From contig NZ_CP037423.1 in NCBI RefSeq assembly GCF_007754155.1, positions 7,870,938-7,934,937 on the forward strand: a stretch of DNA of 64,000 nt, in the 5' to 3' direction. The position numbers and the translations under genes are program-made. Under the pieces are notes generated by a model. That model was not told the DNA's origin and did not search any database. It saw only the letters and a list, made by a program, of their open reading frames with translations. The stretch is from Stieleria neptunia (lineage in GTDB: Bacteria > Planctomycetota > Planctomycetia > Pirellulales > Pirellulaceae). This document shows, one piece after another, positions 42,447-50,784 of the stretch; position 1 is the stretch's first letter, and each line of letters starts with the position of its first letter.

Positions 42447-42740
42447 TCACGTCCACGCAAAGGGTGACGGTGAATTCATCCAGGAGTTCACTTCAATCAA
42501 TTCCGGCGCCGCCTCACCAGAAAGGACCTGGGACAGTTCTGTTTCATTGCGGTAGCGCGCCGCTTCCCGTTCGATCAGTTCCAGGTCGGATGTCGACCAA
42601 TCGGGATACTCGGTCAAACGCTGCGCCCGACATGCGAGTCGCAAATCAAGGACTTGCAGCATTCGTCCACCGGCCGCATAGGTGGCTTGAACGTGTTCGA
42701 CGAACTCTACGAATCGATGACTCAACATGTGGTTTTGCAT
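42447..42740 (-). CDS. Small hypothetical protein
   Basis: A 97-residue frame, MQNHMLSHRFVEFVEHVQAT at the start, predicted mainly helical and acidic, with no motif I recognise. Composition is protein-like, unlike the surrounding repeat peptides, and the region is otherwise gene-free, but no clear ribosome site precedes ATG 42740. It could be real or chance. Confidence 0.4.
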   Translation of the reverse strand: MQNHMLSHRFVEFVEHVQATYAAGGRMLQVLDLRLACRAQRLTEYPDWSTSDLELIEREAARYRNETELSQVLSGEAAPELIEVNSWMNSPSPFAWT

Positions 42741-43084
42741 TTTGCAACTCCGTGTTTGTGATGAAGTGATTGTTCGATCGCATCCATCGATTTCGATGGC
42801 AAACATCGCTCGGATTTGCAAACATCGTGCCGGGATTCCGAATCGTTCCGCCCACCCGGTCTGGGGTGGAGATCGCTCCTGAATCGGAACGCTAGCGGTT
42901 GCCGATGGGGCATGCGATCAAAACAGGTGGGCCGTTTCTTCGACCGCGTTGCTCAAACACGCAGCACAAACGCGCTGCACACTGCTCAAGGAGTTGACAG
43001 TCGGATCGCCTCGGTTCAAACGCCGCAGAATGCTCTGCGGCTAGTGCTGCCTTGCAACTTAATCTTCGGGTGGCGCGTTGGATC

Positions 43085-43158
43085 GGAAACGGGGGCAGGA
43101 ACCAAAAATGCGAAGCACCCTTCGGGCCGTTTGGTTTTTGGTTCCTGACCCCGTTTCC
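43085..43158. repeat. Palindrome with 24-bp arms
   Basis: Left arm 43085-43108, GGAAACGGGGGCAGGAACCA and four A, pairs with right arm 43135-43158 with one mismatch. The loop itself holds GCACCCTTCGGGCCG. It lies 35 bases beyond the stop of the CYTH-like gene and could work as its terminator. Confidence 0.9.
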
Positions 43159-43192
43159 GTGGACAATCCAAAAAACGAGCTGCAACGCAGCA

Positions 43193-44065
43193 CTAGGCTC
43201 GCGTGAGACCGTAGGCGTAGGACGTCTTGGTCGGGCCGTTTAAATCAACCCAAGCCGCGAGTGGTGAACGTTCGTCGCGAAAGACTTGCAGAATCTTGAA
43301 ACAACGCTCCGCCATCTCGGTCGTAAACGGTTCCTGCTTGGCCCCCAACCCCTTGTCGCGATAGCGAAAGCTGAATTCAACGACGTCCGGCGACGCGGCG
43401 TTTCCTCCCTTTCGATGCCAGACGATCACCGCGCACTGGGCGCGGGCCTTGTCGCTGGCTTGAAATTCAACGCCTTCCAAGACCGTTTGGTTGGCGATGA
43501 AATCGCAGACGCGTAGCAGTTCTTTGCGGCCCTCATAGGCATCGCCGAGTTGTGATTTGACAGGTTTAAAAACGCGGCGGATGTCTTTTAACGCGTGGAA
43601 CTCGGTGCCCGCATCGACGTCCGTGACTTTTCCCGAAAGGCTGTACAGCGAAAGAAACTCGTGGTCCACAGTCGCCTTGATATCTTCCTCGAACTTCGTC
43701 TTGCCTCCCGTCTTGCTGCCCGAGACAAAGAAGCGATCACGATGGCGGCGTTTCAGCGTCAGTTCAAGTGGTCCTCCCGAGAGAGGCTGACGCTGCCGAA
43801 AGACAAAACCGGCGTTGCGCAACCGGCGGTCTTTGGTGTCATAGAACTGCACCGTGGCCTGCTTGTCGTCCTGTTTCGGTTCGAATACACCGCGGACGGC
43901 CGGATCGTCCGACTGCTTCGCGACGGCGTGGCCGATGGCCCGGGCGAACACCGATCGAAAGTGTTCCGTTGCGGCGAGAACCTCCTGACCGTTCCCCACG
44001 AATCTGCTTGCCCGAAGCATGACCTTGTATTCACGCGACGTCACGGGTCTGGATTGGCGGGGCAT
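43193..44065 (-). CDS. CYTH-like (triphosphate tunnel) protein
   Basis: In this 290-residue protein the segment FYDTKDRRLRNAGFVFRQRQ (74-93) closely resembles the CYTH consensus YYDTPDxRLxxAGxxLRVR. TLKRR (103-107) and KFEEDI (124-129) would be the next tunnel strands, and EYKV at 12-15 sits where the ExExK motif is expected, with one acidic residue missing. The family binds triphosphates and divalent metal (adenylate cyclase, thiamine triphosphatase, polyphosphatase). The weak ExExK leaves activity uncertain. It is not next to a polyphosphate gene. Confidence 0.55.
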   Translation of the reverse strand: MPRQSRPVTSREYKVMLRASRFVGNGQEVLAATEHFRSVFARAIGHAVAKQSDDPAVRGVFEPKQDDKQATVQFYDTKDRRLRNAGFVFRQRQPLSGGPLELTLKRRHRDRFFVSGSKTGGKTKFEEDIKATVDHEFLSLYSLSGKVTDVDAGTEFHALKDIRRVFKPVKSQLGDAYEGRKELLRVCDFIANQTVLEGVEFQASDKARAQCAVIVWHRKGGNAASPDVVEFSFRYRDKGLGAKQEPFTTEMAERCFKILQVFRDERSPLAAWVDLNGPTKTSYAYGLTRA

Positions 44066-44130
44066 GGTGTCTTCCAGCGGTGGGCCTCAAGAGGAGAGGT
44101 CGTCCGGTTTTGAAGTCGTTTAAAAAGACA

Positions 44131-44190
44131 GGGTTTTCGTCACTCTCCCCCTGGGAGAGTCGAGCGTAGCGAGGAGAGGGTTTACGTTGT
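44131..44190. repeat. Intact copy of the palindromic repeat split by the MITE at 24942
   Basis: The repeat reads GGGTTTTCGTCACTCTCCCC, CTGGGAGAGTCGAGCGTAGC and GAGGAGAGGGTTTACGTTGT. CTCTCCC (44143-44149) and GGGAGAG (44153-44159) form a hairpin. It matches 24915-24941 joined to 25264-25300, showing what the target looked like before insertion. Confidence 0.85.
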
Positions 44191-44276
44191 TGTGCCGACG
44201 GGGATGGACCTCACTGAAGTGAACGTGGCGATTTCGATTGAACGGTTGGGCGTGCGCTCGATTCAGAACGCTCGGA

Positions 44277-44549
44277 TCAGAACGCTCGGATCTCGCCCGT
44301 GACATCACCGACGATCGGAAAGCCATCGACCTCGGCGGGCAGTTGTGAAATCGTTTGTTGTTGGTCGACGTAAACCACGATCGCGTCGCGGCCGCTCGGC
44401 GTCTTGGTCATCCCCATGCCCATCACGCCCTTGCGGTGCGACAACTGCTTTTCCGCCTTGGCCAAGGCAACTTGAATGGCGGCAGCCGTCCCGGTCGGTT
44501 CGTCGTCGGCGGGATGATAGGGCATGGCTGCATTCTCATTGAGACTCAT
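44277..44549 (-). CDS. Stand-alone homologue of the neighbouring protease pro-domain
   Basis: A 90-residue protein. Residues 41-90 (GVMGMGMTKTPSGRDAIVVY, then VTGEIRAF at the end) align with residues 97-157 of the serine protease coded just upstream (GVQGVGISGGVIPGEPSLIV, then VTGEIVPY). No catalytic part is present. ATG 44549 has AGGGA eight bases upstream. It lies 144 bases downstream of the protease gene on the same strand, so co-transcription is likely. A role as inhibitor or folding aid in trans is inference. Confidence 0.75.
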   Translation of the reverse strand: MSLNENAAMPYHPADDEPTGTAAAIQVALAKAEKQLSHRKGVMGMGMTKTPSGRDAIVVYVDQQQTISQLPAEVDGFPIVGDVTGEIRAF

Positions 44550-44693
44550 GCGGGATTCCCTCATGGGTTGTGTGCCGCCCGATCGACCGACGCAAAACGG
44601 CGATCGCAACGGGCGCGGGTTCGGGATCAACCGGACGCCGGCGTCCGGATCAATCTATCCCATCCTACGGCGGATCACACACGGAATCAATTC

Positions 44694-45881
44694 TCAGCTG
44701 AGTTCATACAGCGTGATGTCGAGCGCCGAGACGACGCGCGATATTCGGTTGCAGAACGTGGTGCCGCCGCCACCGGCAAACAGCAGACCGACCGGCGGCA
44801 ACCCCGACCGCCACTGCCAGACGATGGAACCGGAGTCCCCGCCGGCGGAGAACGTTCCGGAGGTCGTCGATCGCACGGAGAACTGGTCGCGAAAATGCGC
44901 CACACCCGCGGCCCCATAATTGACGTTGATCGAGACACCCGTGGCGCGGATGGTTCCTTGGGTCAGGTCGGTCGTTCGCCCGGTCTTTCCCACAACCAGA
45001 TTGACCGACGGTTCGATCACCGAATTGCCGATTTTGAAATAACGTGCCGTCGAACCGCCACGATGGTAGACGTGGTCACGCCGGACGCGACTGGGCCAGC
45101 ACCATCCGGTGGCGGCGTCGACCAGGTTGATGGCACCGGCGTTAAAGTCGATCGGCACAAAACGCTCCAGAATGGCGATGCGATCGGCGGGGTTCACGCC
45201 CTGATCGGCCGGTCCCGGTTGGATGATCGAATCGCCGAACCGGGCATCATTCGAGTTGGCCAGGACGTGATTGTTGGAAACCATCAGCAGACGTCGTCGA
45301 CGGGTACGATCACGACCGCGGGCCCAGCCTCCGATCGTGCCGGCGGTGATTTTGTAGTGACCGACCGAGGCGCCTGCCGGAGCCGGCCGAAACTTCGATC
45401 GATTCGTCGTGTACGGCACAATCTCACCGGTGACCTCGATCTCCATCGGCATGTCATCGCTCGATGCGGCTTGGACTCCCATCGTGTCGACGATCTCGCG
45501 ACGGACCTGTTCCTGGTCGGCGTCGCTCTCGACATACACGATCAGACTGGGTTCACCGGGGATGACGCCACCGGAGATTCCGACGCCTTGGACACCGGCG
45601 CTGTCGAGATGCCGTGCGCTGGCCAGCGACATCGCATTGGAGGATGCCGCCTCGGCGAGCCGCTGTTCGATCTGTGATTTGATCTCGCGCACCCGATCGG
45701 CCGCGGCACTCGATTCGATCGCCTCGCCGCCCTCCTCATCACCAAACGGCGGCGGGTCGAATTCCGAGTCGGAGTCGCTCACCTGGCCTTCGGGCGTCGG
45801 CGGCGTATCGAACCCGCCTCCCTCGTCCGCAGAGGGTCTGATTTCTGCGTTTTCATTGAAGTCGCTCTCACCGAAGCTCAT
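44694..45881 (-). CDS. Trypsin-like serine protease with N-terminal pro-domain
   Basis: The 395-residue protein has an acidic, proline-rich N-terminus (1-60), a pro-domain-like segment (80-157) and a chymotrypsin-fold peptidase (about 170-395). Catalytic His205 is in SNNHVLA, Ser350 in AGGDSGS; Asp255 in NLVDAA is the likely third member. No signal peptide is seen, which suggests a cytoplasmic or unconventionally exported enzyme. AAGGAG is eight bases upstream of ATG 45881; the longer frame to 45914 is not needed. The C-terminal half of the pro-domain recurs as a separate small gene downstream. Confidence 0.85.
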   Translation of the reverse strand: MSFGESDFNENAEIRPSADEGGGFDTPPTPEGQVSDSDSEFDPPPFGDEEGGEAIESSAAADRVREIKSQIEQRLAEAASSNAMSLASARHLDSAGVQGVGISGGVIPGEPSLIVYVESDADQEQVRREIVDTMGVQAASSDDMPMEIEVTGEIVPYTTNRSKFRPAPAGASVGHYKITAGTIGGWARGRDRTRRRRLLMVSNNHVLANSNDARFGDSIIQPGPADQGVNPADRIAILERFVPIDFNAGAINLVDAATGWCWPSRVRRDHVYHRGGSTARYFKIGNSVIEPSVNLVVGKTGRTTDLTQGTIRATGVSINVNYGAAGVAHFRDQFSVRSTTSGTFSAGGDSGSIVWQWRSGLPPVGLLFAGGGGTTFCNRISRVVSALDITLYELS

Positions 45882-46118
45882 GATCGGCTCCTTGTCTTGG
45901 GACCATCTCTCCAAACTGTTCGGGGCAACACACTTTCCCCGAGCGATCCAGTTGATCCTAGGACGCGATCGTCAGCGCACTACGGAAGCCTTCGGGTAGC
46001 GAACCGGAACTGAGAGACGCGGGGACGTCGACGTTTCTTCATCTCGCGCACCTACGATTGTCTGCAAGACTTCACGGAATCGATCAAGCCGACTCGGTTC
46101 GAGTCCAATCGGCCACGC

Positions 46119-47573
46119 TCAGCTCGCTTGCAAGCTGTTCAACACCCGATCGGCCGCTTGCTGTCCGCTGCGAATGCAATGCGGAATGCCGACGCCGTGA
46201 TAGGCATTTCCGGCCAGTTCCAAACGCGGGTGTTTTGCGGCAAGCTGTTCGATGCGTTCGACGCGTTGCGCATGCCCGAGCACGCATTGCGGCATCGCAC
46301 GATGCCAACGCTTGATTCGCGAAAACAACGGTGGCTTGCTGACGTGTATCAATCGCCCCAACTCATCTTGAACGGTCTTTACAATCGTCTCGTCGGACCA
46401 CTGCATCACTTCCTCGCGGCAGGCCCCGCCGAGGAACGCTCGCAACAAGACTTTTCCATCCGGTGCCCGACCGGCATACTTCACGCTGCTGAACGTGCAG
46501 GCCAGCACGGGCCGTTGTTCGACGTGCGGCACGAGGAAGCCAAAATTATCCAGCTCGCAAGGAAACGCGTCTCGATCGTAGGCCAGATTGACCACGACAC
46601 ATCCCGCGTAGGGAATCTCGCTCAACGCCTGCGCAAGTTCATCGTCGGCAGATTGCAGCATCGAACCGGCGTGATGCGCCGGCACGGCCAGGATCACCGC
46701 TGAAAACGCTTCCTGCCGGGTTTCGGCGTTCCCGGCGGGTTTGACTTGCAGCACCCAACCGTCGTGATCGCGTGACAGCGACAACACTTGATGGTCGGTG
46801 CAAATGCGACTGTTCTCCAAGCCGGCGGCCAACGCCTCGATCGCGCTGCCCAAGCCACGCCGCGGCGCGACGAACAAACTGTACTCGGGGCCGCCCGCGC
46901 CCGGCCGTTGGTGCTTGGCGCCCGGTGCTCCCGCCCGTTGCGTCTTGGCGCCGGCCCTGGCTGCTTTGATCAGACTGCCGTACTTGGATTCCATCTCCAC
47001 GAACTGGGGAAAGGTCGCGTTGATGCTGAGCTGTTCCGGGTCGCCCATGTAGATCCCGCCGGCGAGCGGTTGCACGAGACGCTCAAATGCGTCGCGACCG
47101 AGTCGGCGGCAGGCGAACGCGGCCAGACTTTCATCGTCGGTCGAACGGCGTCTGGGAAGAAAACGCTCGGCGGCGAGCCGGAGTTTGCCGCGCCAGCTGA
47201 GAATCGGCGTCGTCACCATCGGCCAGATTCGCTGCGGCGCCATCACGGCCAAGCCATCGGGCAACCGTTCCAACCGCCCGCGACAGACCACGTCGACCCC
47301 ATGGTGCGATCGATTGGTACTGATCAACTGGTCCGCAATCCCCAGATCGCGAAACAGGTTCATCGCCCATGGCATTCGGCTGAGCACGCTATCGGGACCG
47401 AGTTCGATGCAAAAACCGTCGGTGTGTTCGGTTTGCAGGACGCCGCCCAGCCGATCGCTCGCTTCAAACACGATGATCTCAAGGGATGCGTCCGATCGGC
47501 TCAACTGGTGAGCGGCGGCCAGACCGCTGATTCCCCCACCGACAATGGCGACGCGTTGTTGGTTCGGGTTCAT
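46119..47573 (-). CDS. hemG: Protoporphyrinogen/coproporphyrinogen III oxidase (HemY/HemG FAD type)
   Basis: The 484-residue flavoprotein has an N-terminal dinucleotide fold VAIVGGGISGLAAA, a FEASDRLGGVL motif, LVQPLAGGIYMGDP in the substrate domain and a C-terminal GNAYHGVGIPHCIRSG block binding FAD. It oxidises porphyrinogen to porphyrin late in heme synthesis. Whether the substrate is proto- or coproporphyrinogen cannot be told from sequence. A short lineage-specific insertion with AGAKTQRAGAPGAKHQRPGA sits near residue 240. The start codon overlaps the end of the upstream radical SAM gene by four bases. Confidence 0.9.
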   Translation of the reverse strand: MNPNQQRVAIVGGGISGLAAAHQLSRSDASLEIIVFEASDRLGGVLQTEHTDGFCIELGPDSVLSRMPWAMNLFRDLGIADQLISTNRSHHGVDVVCRGRLERLPDGLAVMAPQRIWPMVTTPILSWRGKLRLAAERFLPRRRSTDDESLAAFACRRLGRDAFERLVQPLAGGIYMGDPEQLSINATFPQFVEMESKYGSLIKAARAGAKTQRAGAPGAKHQRPGAGGPEYSLFVAPRRGLGSAIEALAAGLENSRICTDHQVLSLSRDHDGWVLQVKPAGNAETRQEAFSAVILAVPAHHAGSMLQSADDELAQALSEIPYAGCVVVNLAYDRDAFPCELDNFGFLVPHVEQRPVLACTFSSVKYAGRAPDGKVLLRAFLGGACREEVMQWSDETIVKTVQDELGRLIHVSKPPLFSRIKRWHRAMPQCVLGHAQRVERIEQLAAKHPRLELAGNAYHGVGIPHCIRSGQQAADRVLNSLQAS

Positions 47574-48667
47574 GAAAGGTTCGCCACGGCGTCTGTTCCA
47601 ATCGGCGTGTAGACGCAATCCGGTTCGCTGGCCAGCGGGTCGCCGAAGACGGCGTAGGCGCGCGAACGGCTGCCGCCGCAAGGATCTCGATACTCGCACA
47701 CGCCGCACTTGCCGCTGAATTGTTGCGGGTCACGCAGCGAACGAAACGTCGGATGGTTTTGATAGATCTCGACAACACTGTCTTCGGGAAACCGTCCGCA
47801 CTCCAGCGGCAGGAAACCGGCCGGATAGATTTGTCCGGTGTGACTGACAAACATGATGCCCTTGCCGTCGCCGACGCCTAACGGCGCACGCCGTCGCCGC
47901 CCCGGTTGAGACGAGGCCAGCGGGTCGCCTCCCCGTTCCATCACAAAGCGTCGATAGTGGGGTGCTTCGGTTGTCTTGATCCCATAGGGACGCCGTTGCG
48001 ATTGCGTCCACAGTTTTTCGAAGACCTGCTCGTACTCGGCCGCCGAAATCCGCTCCTCCATCGTCCCGCGTCCCACCGGCACCAGGAAAAAGACCGACCA
48101 CATCATGATCTGTTGATCGGCGAAAAGCTCCGCCATGGCATCGATCTGGTGCACGTTGCGGCGGGTGACGGTCGTGTTGACTTGAACGGGGAGTTCCAAC
48201 TGACGCGCATCGGCCAACATCCGCAGCGTCCGCTCAAAGCTGCCTTCCCAACCGCGAAACGCATCGTGGGTCTCGGCGTCGCTGCCGTCCAGACTGATGC
48301 CCAGCACACTGACGCCGGCATCGCGGGCCTGCTGCAGGGCTTCACGCGTGGCCAGTGGTGTCGCCGACGGGGTCAGGGCGATTTGCAATCCCTTGTCACG
48401 GGCGTGGCGAATCAAATCCAACAGATCGGGGCGTTTGAGCGGATCGCCACCGGTGAACACGACGACGGGCGGTCGCGGAAAGGTGGCGACCTGGTCGAGA
48501 AGGGCCCGCGATTGGACGGGCGTGAGCTGCCCGGGGGCGGCAGCCGGTTGTGCGGAGGCGCGGCAATGCTGGCAAGCCAAATCGCAGGCCTGCGTCACTT
48601 CATAATAGAACATCAGTGGAGCAATGCCGAAATCGACGGGTCCGTAGTCTGCATGTGGATGGGGCAT
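47570..48667 (-). CDS. Radical SAM/SPASM protein (TIGR04053/AhbD-like)
   Basis: The 365-residue enzyme has the radical SAM cluster motif CDLACQHC (Cys28, Cys32, Cys35), the VFTGGDPLKRPDL SAM-binding segment and a C-terminal SPASM domain with clustered cysteines (GKCGVCEYRDPCGGSRSRAY and a later Cys). It resembles TIGR04053 proteins, which are related to the heme-pathway enzymes AhbC/AhbD. Translational coupling to hemG (ATGA overlap) supports a role in porphyrin or heme chemistry. Peptide modification is an alternative for SPASM enzymes, but no precursor peptide gene is seen next to it. Confidence 0.8.
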   Translation of the reverse strand: MPHPHADYGPVDFGIAPLMFYYEVTQACDLACQHCRASAQPAAAPGQLTPVQSRALLDQVATFPRPPVVVFTGGDPLKRPDLLDLIRHARDKGLQIALTPSATPLATREALQQARDAGVSVLGISLDGSDAETHDAFRGWEGSFERTLRMLADARQLELPVQVNTTVTRRNVHQIDAMAELFADQQIMMWSVFFLVPVGRGTMEERISAAEYEQVFEKLWTQSQRRPYGIKTTEAPHYRRFVMERGGDPLASSQPGRRRRAPLGVGDGKGIMFVSHTGQIYPAGFLPLECGRFPEDSVVEIYQNHPTFRSLRDPQQFSGKCGVCEYRDPCGGSRSRAYAVFGDPLASEPDCVYTPIGTDAVANLS

Positions 48668-48809
48668 CAGGGTGGCGATTCGCGAAACGCGGATCGATGA
48701 GAGACGGGTCGGTCAAAAGATGGGTTGATCAATAGATGGGAAGCCGGCCGGAGGATGCGTGCGCCGCCGGGCTCGCGTCGGTCGCGAGCCCTTGCGGCGG
48801 AGGACAGCG

Positions 48810-50171
48810 TTACAGTTCGACCCACTCGCCGGCTTCGGGCGCCGGGAAGAAACCGTTCTCGTCGGCTTTCACCGGCGGTTCGCTCTCTTCGGTCAAATCA
48901 TCCAGGTAGTCACAGAATTGGAAGTTTGACTGGGTGACTTCGTCCCACGTCACGGTGCGATTCAAGTGCGCCGCAGCGCGGCCCATCAGCGAGGCAAAGT
49001 CGGCGTACACCGCGCGTTTGGCTTCGTTGTGCGGCCGGTCGTTACGGATGCTTTGAATGAAGTCGATCCATTCGTAGTCCCAGGGGTTTTCGGCATCGGG
49101 AGTGGGCGTCCACTCGATGTTGTCTTTGGCGATCCGATGGTCCTTGAACATGTGGACGGTCGCCTTGTGAACGTTGCCGGAGAACTGTCCCGCTTTCTTG
49201 CTGCAATGAACGTAGGTGGCAAAGTCGTTGTCGCCGTTCTTGGCGCGACGGAAGCCGCAAAACGCTTTCTTGCCATTGGGGAACGTGTACTCCATCGAAT
49301 AGAGGTCGTTGTTCTGGCCACGATCTTCACTGTTGACTTCGCGACCGCCCATGCCGTGACAGCTGACGGGCCAATCGTCCATCAACCAACAGCATTCATC
49401 GATCTGGTGAATCAAGTTATCGACCATGTGCCCGGATCCGACCCACATCAGTTGGGCCTTGCCGAATTTGAGCTGTTCGCCGAACAGGTTTGACTTGTCG
49501 CGTTGGTCGCCCAGCCAGCGTCTGCCGGTCAATCGATTGGCCCGGATGTAGGACAGTTCGCCCATCGCGCCGCTGGCGATCTTGTCGATCAACGCGGCCC
49601 GTGCCGGTGAGTGTCGGCATTGCAGACCGGCCGCGATCTTGACGCCGTTCTGCTCGGCCAGTTCGCCGGCTTTGAGCATCCGCCGCAGCCCCACCGGATC
49701 CGGCGAGAACGGTTTTTCCATGAACACGTTGATGCCCTTTTGGACGGCATATTCGACGTGCACCGGACGGATGTAGGCGCGCGTGGTGCAGAGCGCGACG
49801 TCGCCGGGGCGCAGCACGTCGATCGCAGCCTTGTAGGCCTGGAATCCGAGGAACTGTCGGTCTTTGGAGACATTGATCCGGTCGGGGAACTTTCTCGCCA
49901 GCGGTTTGAGCGAGTTATCGATCTTGCTCGCTTCCAAATCTGCGACGGCATACAGTTCGATCGGGCCTTGATTGCTGGTGTTGAGCGCGTTGACGACGGC
50001 GCCATTGCCGCGTCCGCCGCAACCGATCAGTGCCAACCGGATCGTGTTGTTTTCACCCGCGTGGACCGCCGGAATGGATTGCCCGAACATCGTCGCGCCG
50101 ACCGCCGCGGCACCGGATCGTTGGATGAATTGGCGACGGGACGTTTCGGAGGAAGCTGGGGTTTGGACCAT
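48810..50171 (-). CDS. Tat-exported Gfo/Idh/MocA-family oxidoreductase
   Basis: The 453-residue product has a twin-arginine signal (SRRQFIQRSGAAAVG), then a nucleotide-binding fold IRLALIGCGGRGNGAVV and the catalytic-region EKPFSPDP motif. Members oxidise or reduce sugars and related compounds with bound NAD(P). Planctomycetes have many Tat-exported paralogues, generally of unknown substrate. AGGAG precedes ATG 50171 by eight bases. It stands alone, with no sugar-uptake gene beside it on its strand. Confidence 0.9.
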   Translation of the reverse strand: MVQTPASSETSRRQFIQRSGAAAVGATMFGQSIPAVHAGENNTIRLALIGCGGRGNGAVVNALNTSNQGPIELYAVADLEASKIDNSLKPLARKFPDRINVSKDRQFLGFQAYKAAIDVLRPGDVALCTTRAYIRPVHVEYAVQKGINVFMEKPFSPDPVGLRRMLKAGELAEQNGVKIAAGLQCRHSPARAALIDKIASGAMGELSYIRANRLTGRRWLGDQRDKSNLFGEQLKFGKAQLMWVGSGHMVDNLIHQIDECCWLMDDWPVSCHGMGGREVNSEDRGQNNDLYSMEYTFPNGKKAFCGFRRAKNGDNDFATYVHCSKKAGQFSGNVHKATVHMFKDHRIAKDNIEWTPTPDAENPWDYEWIDFIQSIRNDRPHNEAKRAVYADFASLMGRAAAHLNRTVTWDEVTQSNFQFCDYLDDLTEESEPPVKADENGFFPAPEAGEWVEL

Positions 50172-50784
50172 GGTTAACTCCTAACCATCAGATGGGGATG
50201 GGGTGGGCTGGGGGTAGGCAGCGAGCGCGACGATGCCGGCTGAACACGCCGAGCATGATCACGCCGGAATCGAAGGTGAAAGTCGGTCAAGGAATGCAAA
50301 TGGCGTTCCATGGGGCCGGGCGGGCGCAGTCGGGCGAACCCCGGCCGCAGCGGCGAGAAACCGTGGAACACGCCTCCGACGCCAGACCGTGATTCGGCGA
50401 TTTTCAGCAGTCGTTCGTTTTCCGCGAGTTTGCCGATGTCGCTGAGACATGTCGCACACGCCCGATCGATCGGATGCTCCGGACCGCGCGCCCGTGCGGA
50501 CGGCTTGACCGTGCGGACGGCTTGACCGTGCGGACGGCTTGACCGTGCGGGGCAACGAACCGGTCGGGCCGTCGACGGCTTTCACGACGTCGGGCCGAGA
50601 ATCCGTCGTGCAAGCAAGCGACGCGGGGACAAGGTCGCTACATTGTGGACTACCGACATTCTGGTCGCATTGGACGAGCGGGCGATGCGGCGAGAAGACG
50701 CCACGGCCCGCGCCCCGTGGCACTCTTCCGAGCACGCTCTCCTTCCGACTCATTCACGGCTTTCGGGCCATCAGGGACAATCTT
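50172..50784. other. Gap with 17-bp tandem repeat
   Basis: No gene is supported. Bases 50493-50550 contain three and a third units of CGTGCGGACGGCTTGAC with period 17. Divergent promoters for the oxidoreductase and the symporter should lie here, but none could be assigned. Confidence 0.65.

Larger units (their letters stand above)
41977..43192. other. Repeat-rich gap
   Basis: Besides the small frame at 42447-42740, this region holds a TTAGCGGTAGGGCGCGAAAA repeat near 42413, and the large palindrome at 43085-43158. Other open frames here are short and lack gene-like composition. No RNA gene was recognised. Confidence 0.55.

Noticed and set aside
42262..42555. 97-codon plus frame
   Set aside because: It overlaps a dispersed repeat and the better minus frame at 42447-42740; no ribosome site or homology.
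50259..50753. 164-codon minus frame between the oxidoreductase and the symporter
   Set aside because: It crosses a 17-bp tandem repeat and has an arginine-heavy, non-globular composition.
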